Assembly (NCBI GenBank): GCA_025331125.1
Contig: JAOALB010000046.1
Span: 278,889 to 342,888 of the forward strand
DNA from: Mycogone perniciosa
Lineage: Eukaryota; Ascomycota; Sordariomycetes; Hypocreales; Hypocreaceae
Direction: 5' to 3'
DNA length: 64,000 nt
This document shows, in pieces, positions 59,618 to 64,000 of this stretch (its first letter is position 1; the number at the start of each line of letters is the position of its first letter). Under the pieces are notes generated by a model. It did not search any database and was not told the origin of the DNA. It worked only from the letters and a program-made list of their open reading frames with translations. The position numbers and the translations under genes are program-made.

Positions 59618-60634
59618 ATGATGGCACATTTCCTTCCGCGCCAGTCGTTCGGTGTTCCATCTTCCATCCCTAAAACCTACTTTTTGGGCCACCATCACGC
59701 TGGGACCAACAAAATCAAGAGCGTTCTTCCCACCATATCCCTCGTTCTAGAATGTCGAGACTTTCGCCTGCCGTTGTCAACCCACAATCCCAGACTCGAA
59801 CAAACATTGACCGGCTGCCAACGGCTCATTGTCTACACAAAATATGATCTTGGTAGTGATAGCCCCAGAGTACGGCAAATTCTGCGAAAGTTGCATGGAG
59901 ACCGTGTCGTGTTTTGGGACAAAACCAATCCCGGCACCACCGCTGCCTTATTGGGGAAACTCAAAGATACTGCGCGCGAACTCGATTCACTGACGGGCCT
60001 GCGGGCACTGGTCGTGGGCATGCCCAATGTAGGAAAGAGTACGCTTCTGAATGCACTCAGAAGCGCTGGGTCACCTGGAAAGAAGGCCAAGGCAGCCAAG
60101 ACAGGCGATCAAGCTGGTGTCACGCGTAAGGTCGGCACGACTGTCCGTGTAGTCCAGTCGGAAGACAAGGGAGGTGTGGGGGCTGGGGTCTTTGTGCTCG
60201 ATTCACCAGGAATCTTCCAGCCGTACGTCGAAAATGGAGAAACCATGATCAAAGTGGCTCTCGTACACGGCATCAAGAAGGGCCTTATACCCGACGAGAT
60301 CCTCGCCGACTATCTGCTCTATAGGATGAATCTTTGGAATCCCTCCATCTACAGTCGGTATTGCCAACCAACAAATGATATCAATGAATTCCTAGCTGCT
60401 GTGTCAAATCGTGACGGCAAGCTTAGGGTTGGTGGTGTACCCAATTTGCAGGAATCCGCTGCACGGATTCTTTCCCAGTGGCGGAATGGGAGATTAGGCA
60501 AGTATGTTTTGGACGATCTCTCTGAGGAAGCTGTCCGAGCTCACGAAATGTTGTTGGCCGAGCCTGCGATGAGCCTTACCCAGGCTAAGAAAACGCAAAA
60601 GGAAGAAAGAAGGAAGGATAAGATCGACATGTAG
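59618..60634 (+). CDS. MTG1: Mitochondrial ribosome-assembly GTPase Mtg1
   Basis: One exon of 338 residues, starting with two adjacent methionines (59618 and 59621). It is a circularly permuted GTPase of the YlqF/MTG1 group: the G4 motif TKYD comes first (near 70), then the G1 P-loop GMPNVGKST (near 132-140), then G3 DSPG. The opening FLPRQSFGVPSSIPKTYFLG and SLVLECRDFRLPLSTHNP match Mtg1. The tail is Lys-rich (KKTQKEERRKDKIDM). Mtg1 acts on the large mitochondrial ribosomal subunit at the inner membrane. A short N-terminal presequence is plausible. Confidence 0.94.
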   Translation: MMAHFLPRQSFGVPSSIPKTYFLGHHHAGTNKIKSVLPTISLVLECRDFRLPLSTHNPRLEQTLTGCQRLIVYTKYDLGSDSPRVRQILRKLHGDRVVFWDKTNPGTTAALLGKLKDTARELDSLTGLRALVVGMPNVGKSTLLNALRSAGSPGKKAKAAKTGDQAGVTRKVGTTVRVVQSEDKGGVGAGVFVLDSPGIFQPYVENGETMIKVALVHGIKKGLIPDEILADYLLYRMNLWNPSIYSRYCQPTNDINEFLAAVSNRDGKLRVGGVPNLQESAARILSQWRNGRLGKYVLDDLSEEAVRAHEMLLAEPAMSLTQAKKTQKEERRKDKIDM

Positions 60635-60955
60635 CTGGTCCAGAACCAAAGACCTGAGCATACTCTATACTACCTCAGCGTTCGGTTCCCCAATATCACT
60701 ACACCGTGGTGAAACTACCGAATAAATATAGGAGTGCCTTTATATTGGCTCCAAGACTCTGCTTCACTTAAGTACCCATAACGATAGCCTGGCTTGTTGT
60801 ATATTAAGTCTTGCTTCTGAGAAAGAAATGCTGGGAAGGGGTATAACAAGGAGACACGAAGAAGCTCTAAACGTAATGACATCCTCATGTGTCATGCACA
60901 GCGGGAAGGCCGTTCCCGTAACCATATAAAACTCATAACACAAATGAATCCGTAC
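60635..60955. other. Intergenic region between converging genes
   Basis: Holds the MTG1 3' end and probably the 3' part of the cti6 transcript. No repeat is seen. Confidence 0.5.
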
Positions 60956-61063
60956 CTATTGCCATCCAACGCCACCACGAACCAATCGCTTGAAAATCAT
61001 ACACCATAAGATGAAGATGCCATACCAGACAATAAAGACCAGGACCGTTGTGACAGCCATCAT
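60956..61063 (-). CDS. Possible 35-residue single-span membrane peptide overlapping the cti6 stop
   Basis: The minus strand reads MMAVTTVLVFIVWYGIFILW, then CMIFKRLVRGGVGWQ and a stop. It is one hydrophobic helix of about 20 residues followed by a basic end, the shape of small organelle membrane proteins. The first ATG overlaps the cti6 TGA (ATGA), on the same strand. Whether it is translated, or spliced to an exon elsewhere, is unknown. Confidence 0.25.
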   Translation of the reverse strand: MMAVTTVLVFIVWYGIFILWCMIFKRLVRGGVGWQ

Positions 61064-62980
61064 GCGTACTGATTCTGCCACTTGACCATATCTCGAGTAA
61101 GAACATCCATCATTTCAATACAGCTCAGCTCCTTGAAGCCCTTCGTATCTGAAGTTTCTGGACCAGCCTTGCTGATAGTTCCACCCTCCCGCTTCTTGCA
61201 GGAGCTGCCACCGTCCAGTATTGAATTGGCAGTGTATGATGGGAAATTCCTGATAGTCGAGTTTCCATTACGGTTAAACGAAGCTTCCGCGGCCAGATCG
61301 ACCTGCGTCCTAGAAATGAAGTCCATAATCGCGGCGACCCGACGCTTCATATCTAGCATGCTCATTTTGCTGGCCATTGTCGACTTGGCTTTTGGCCCAT
61401 GCTTATTATCACTGGTAGATTTGGAATTCCCGGTAATTGCGGCATCGTCTGGGTTCTTTTGAATGTCTCGTGACATAGATCGTGCAGGCGATTCTTCGTT
61501 ATCTGCGACTCGGTCTTTCGTGTACTGGTTTTTTCCTTTGCCCTTCTTGTGATTACTCCTTGAAGCTCTCTTATGGGAACTTCCAGCCAATGCATGTGTT
61601 GTTGGTGGAGTGCCTGGTATGGGAAGCGATGTGGACACAGGCTCAACGACATTAGTTGACTCAACGTTTCGATTTGCCGGCGCCTTAGCAGCGGCCAATG
61701 CAATTTCCTCCGAGACATCTGAGTCTGAGGCTGTTAGTACAAAAAGTGGCCTAAATAGGTATATATGACTGCTCACCTTCAGCACGGCGACGATCTGCCC
61801 GCCCTTTTCGCTTACTTGCAGCTTCTTGCCGATGTCGTTCTTTTTCGTCCTTTTCTGACTTCTCTTGAGTTTTCACACTTCGAGACTTTTTCGGCCCACT
61901 CCTCAAGTTTGCCTCGTCATCAGTATCTTCTCGACTAATGGTTTCGGCTTGTTCGAGTGGTGGGGAGGCAGACCGAGAGCTGGTGCGTTGCCTCTTAACA
62001 CTTGCGTTGTTCCTAAATCCAAGGTATGTTAGCTGCTGGAATTTCTTGAGCTACCTGGTTACGGACTCTTCACTATTACTGCGCCCTCGCTTCGGACGTC
62101 TGCTAGTACTCTCTGTTCCATCTTGTGTGGCGTCCTCCTTACTTGCCTCAATGGCGCGACGTAATTGTTCATCATCGTAGGCGGCATCACGGCTGTTCAT
62201 CGTAGAGCGACGTTTTGATGTCTGGGAAGCAGAATTTGGGCGTAGGTTCTTTGAGCCACCGATTTTTGGTGATCGAGCTCCGTCTTTTGCAATCGAGGTC
62301 GCCCGGGAAGTAGTTCTTGAGGCTCGATTCAAGGGCACGTATTTGGAATATTTTTGCCTGTGTATGCATCGTTGTCAATTCAATGCCCTGCTCCCAGAGT
62401 GATCCAGACGAAATGGCCAAACATACCCGTTACTGGCTGTGTGAATTTTGTGGAGATCCTTTCGACACTGCTCGCAGAAGTATTCGTCGGGAGAGCTTTC
62501 GGCGCTGAAGATGCCTACACAAGCACCGTGCTGCCAGACTTTGCAGACATCGCATTGAACAAAAAATCCAGTGACATCCTCCGTGAGTTCAATGGAAGCA
62601 AAGAAATCGGCGTCAGGACCATCGACAGGCGGGCGACCAGGATACTCTTCTGAACCACAGATGCACCGGACAGCCTCATCCTCCTCGTCCTGGAGGTCAT
62701 CGGCCCCATTAAGCATGTCCAAATTCTCGCTGCGCGTAGATCTATCTTGATCGTCGTCGTGGCCGCGTTTGCGCCTGCGGCCGAGCAAGGTATCGTCGAT
62801 GTCGTCGAGCGGCTCTGACGACAGCGACGCGCTCGGTGTGGACTTGCCCGATAGGGGTTTGTTGAGGGACCTAGTATTCCTTTCTAAACGACTAGACGTA
62901 CTTGATGACACAGAGGATTGCTGAGATTGGGAATTCGTTGCGCGAGCCCTTGATGATCGTCGCGGCGAGGAAGGTGCCAT
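61060..62980 (-). CDS. CTI6: PHD-finger protein Cti6-like, Rpd3 histone deacetylase complex subunit
   Basis: Four exons (62980-62427, 62357-62055, 62012-61777, 61730-61060) give 587 residues. Introns are 69, 42 and 46 bp, the last two near the lower limit for fungi. The PHD finger is in exon 1: CICGSEEYPGRPP, a short acidic insert, FFVQCDVCKVWQHGACVG and YFCEQCRKDLHKIH, giving C4HC3 zinc ligands. N-terminal to it is a Ser-rich stretch, and C-terminal are basic Arg/Lys/Ser-rich regions with RRPKRGRSNSEES and a final charged helix (CIEMMDVLTRDMVKWQNQYA). Yeast Cti6 reads H3K4 methylation for the Rpd3L complex. The frame is open upstream to 63202, but 62980 (MAPSSPRRSS) is the natural start. Confidence 0.93.
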
Positions 62981-63922
62981 TGAAGAATGTTGGCTCGGAG
63001 CGTGGGAAGGGCGAAGTAGAGTCAATGGCACGTGTTGAAATTGAGAGAATCGGTCAAGGATGAGAGGTTCCTGATTGCCAAAGAGGCTGAATACTGTCGC
63101 GGTTGACGAATTGGGGAGACTCGTGGCGTTAATGAAGCTGAACCCGCATCCAAGATGATGATAATGTTTTTTGCGAGCAGCAGGGACAAGAGGAGAGTGC
63201 ACAAGTAGATGAGGCTAGATGCAGCTGGCTACGTAGGAGAAAGTAAGGTACGAATACGGGTAGAGCGTCTGGTCAGAAGACAGTTTGAAGAAATTCTCAT
63301 GGCGAGTAGGTCCACAGAAAGGCGCGGTCATGGTAGTAGTGGTAGTGGTAGAAGAAGTAGTATGAGAAGAGCGTGCGCCAAAGAGGGGAATGGCGAGCAG
63401 ATGGTTGATGGGAGTGGCGACGCGGGACAAGCGCCCGCCCTGCAGAGCATCGCCTACTACGAAGTACCAATAGCAGGTACCCTACGAAGTACTTGTAGTA
63501 CTACCGTACTACAGGGAGAGCGGGCAGAAAACCTCTTCGCTCACACTGTATTACTCCGTACAATGCACGCACTCAGGCGCCGATCCTGTGCTACATGCAC
63601 ATGCATGGTGCTTACCTAAACATTTCCGGGACGGCCCTTGGTGACTGGGCTGGCACACCTCCTAATCCACACAGCCGTCATTATCAATTGCTGTATTTGC
63701 AATCAAAAGCGTGCTCAACATAGAACTTACGACCATGCCTCTCGCATACTAGCCAGGCTCTCTTCTATTTCAAACCTGGCTTGGCTCTTCACTCCTTCCC
63801 AGGCCCTCATTGCGACCAATCGACCAAATTTACGGCAGTGTGCTCTGGCCCTGTGACTGTGACCTAGTTGTCCCTCACTTGCGTCCTGTGTTAGCCAACC
63901 TGGTAAGGCAGCCCCAGCAAGG

Positions 63923-63923
<1 letters not shown>
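62981..63923. other. Upstream region of cti6 to the contig edge
   Basis: Promoter side of cti6. Partial GTAC-heptamer motifs occur at about 63451-63510 and 63549-63558. No gene is supported. Confidence 0.5.

Positions 63924-64000
<77 letters not shown>
63924..64000. other. Poly-G run of 77 bases at the window end
   Basis: An unbroken G run to the last base. Such runs are a known artefact of two-colour short-read chemistry, where no signal is called as G. It probably marks a contig end rather than real DNA. Confidence 0.85.

Noticed and set aside
1..64000. Transposable element, secondary-metabolite cluster, CRISPR or operon-like system
   Set aside because: No transposase, polyketide or peptide synthetase, terminal repeats, or spacer-repeat array is visible; genes are scattered on both strands with introns.

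Overview
This window is nuclear DNA of a filamentous ascomycete, most likely a member of the Eurotiomycetes (Aspergillus/Penicillium-like). The evidence is protein-coding genes with one to five short introns (about 40-280 bp) that use GTATGT/GTAAGT donors and CTAAC/CTGAC branch points, gene families typical of such fungi (a tandem DUF8032 protein, Pal1, a CkiA-type casein kinase, a second-class PKA), and gene spacing of 0.5-4 kb. I see no transposon, tRNA, rRNA or CRISPR. I cannot name the species. The last 77 bases are a pure G run, which looks like a contig end spoiled by a sequencing artefact.

Layout. 0-9.4 kb: a two-domain DUF8032 protein with an unusually long intron, then a proline-rich protein of unknown role. 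9.4-13.7 kb: a gene-poor stretch ending in the spliced leader of casein kinase I (ckiA). 13.7-25.5 kb: ckiA, an INP54-type inositol-polyphosphate 5-phosphatase, a PKA catalytic subunit (minus strand) and a Gyp2/Mdr1-type GRAM-TBC Rab GAP. 26-34 kb: a Nudix hydrolase (minus), a repeat-rich intergenic island, Pal1, and a Rad51-fold protein with degenerate ATPase motifs. 34-42 kb: the Rho1 GEF Rom2 (minus), V-ATPase subunit c' (Vma11) and a small conserved fungal protein (minus). 42-49.5 kb: a 2.6 kb gene-free island, Nse4 of the Smc5/6 complex, and a Glu-rich protein with a tandem VQE repeat. 49.5-63 kb: a DUF4336 metallo-beta-lactamase-like protein, the PI3-kinase Vps34, mitochondrial enoyl reductase Etr1 (minus), a small serine-rich protein (minus), the mitochondrial GTPase Mtg1, and the PHD protein Cti6 (minus) with a possible 35-codon membrane peptide overlapping its stop.

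How the genes relate. They are ordinary chromosomal housekeeping and regulatory genes rather than one pathway or an operon. Themes recur: polarity and cell-wall signalling (Rom2, Pal1, CkiA, PKA), endomembrane identity (Vps34, Inp54, Gyp2, Vma11), chromosome maintenance (Nse4, Rad51-like, Cti6) and mitochondrial function (Etr1, Mtg1, perhaps DUF4336).

The most unusual non-coding signal is a dispersed heptamer lattice. GTAC nodes are separated by three-base linkers drawn from GGA/GAA and TCC/TTC, often forming an 18-bp palindrome. I see it many times between genes and never complete inside an annotated exon. Splice models were assembled by hand from donors, acceptors, reading phase and family resemblance; none has been checked with transcripts.
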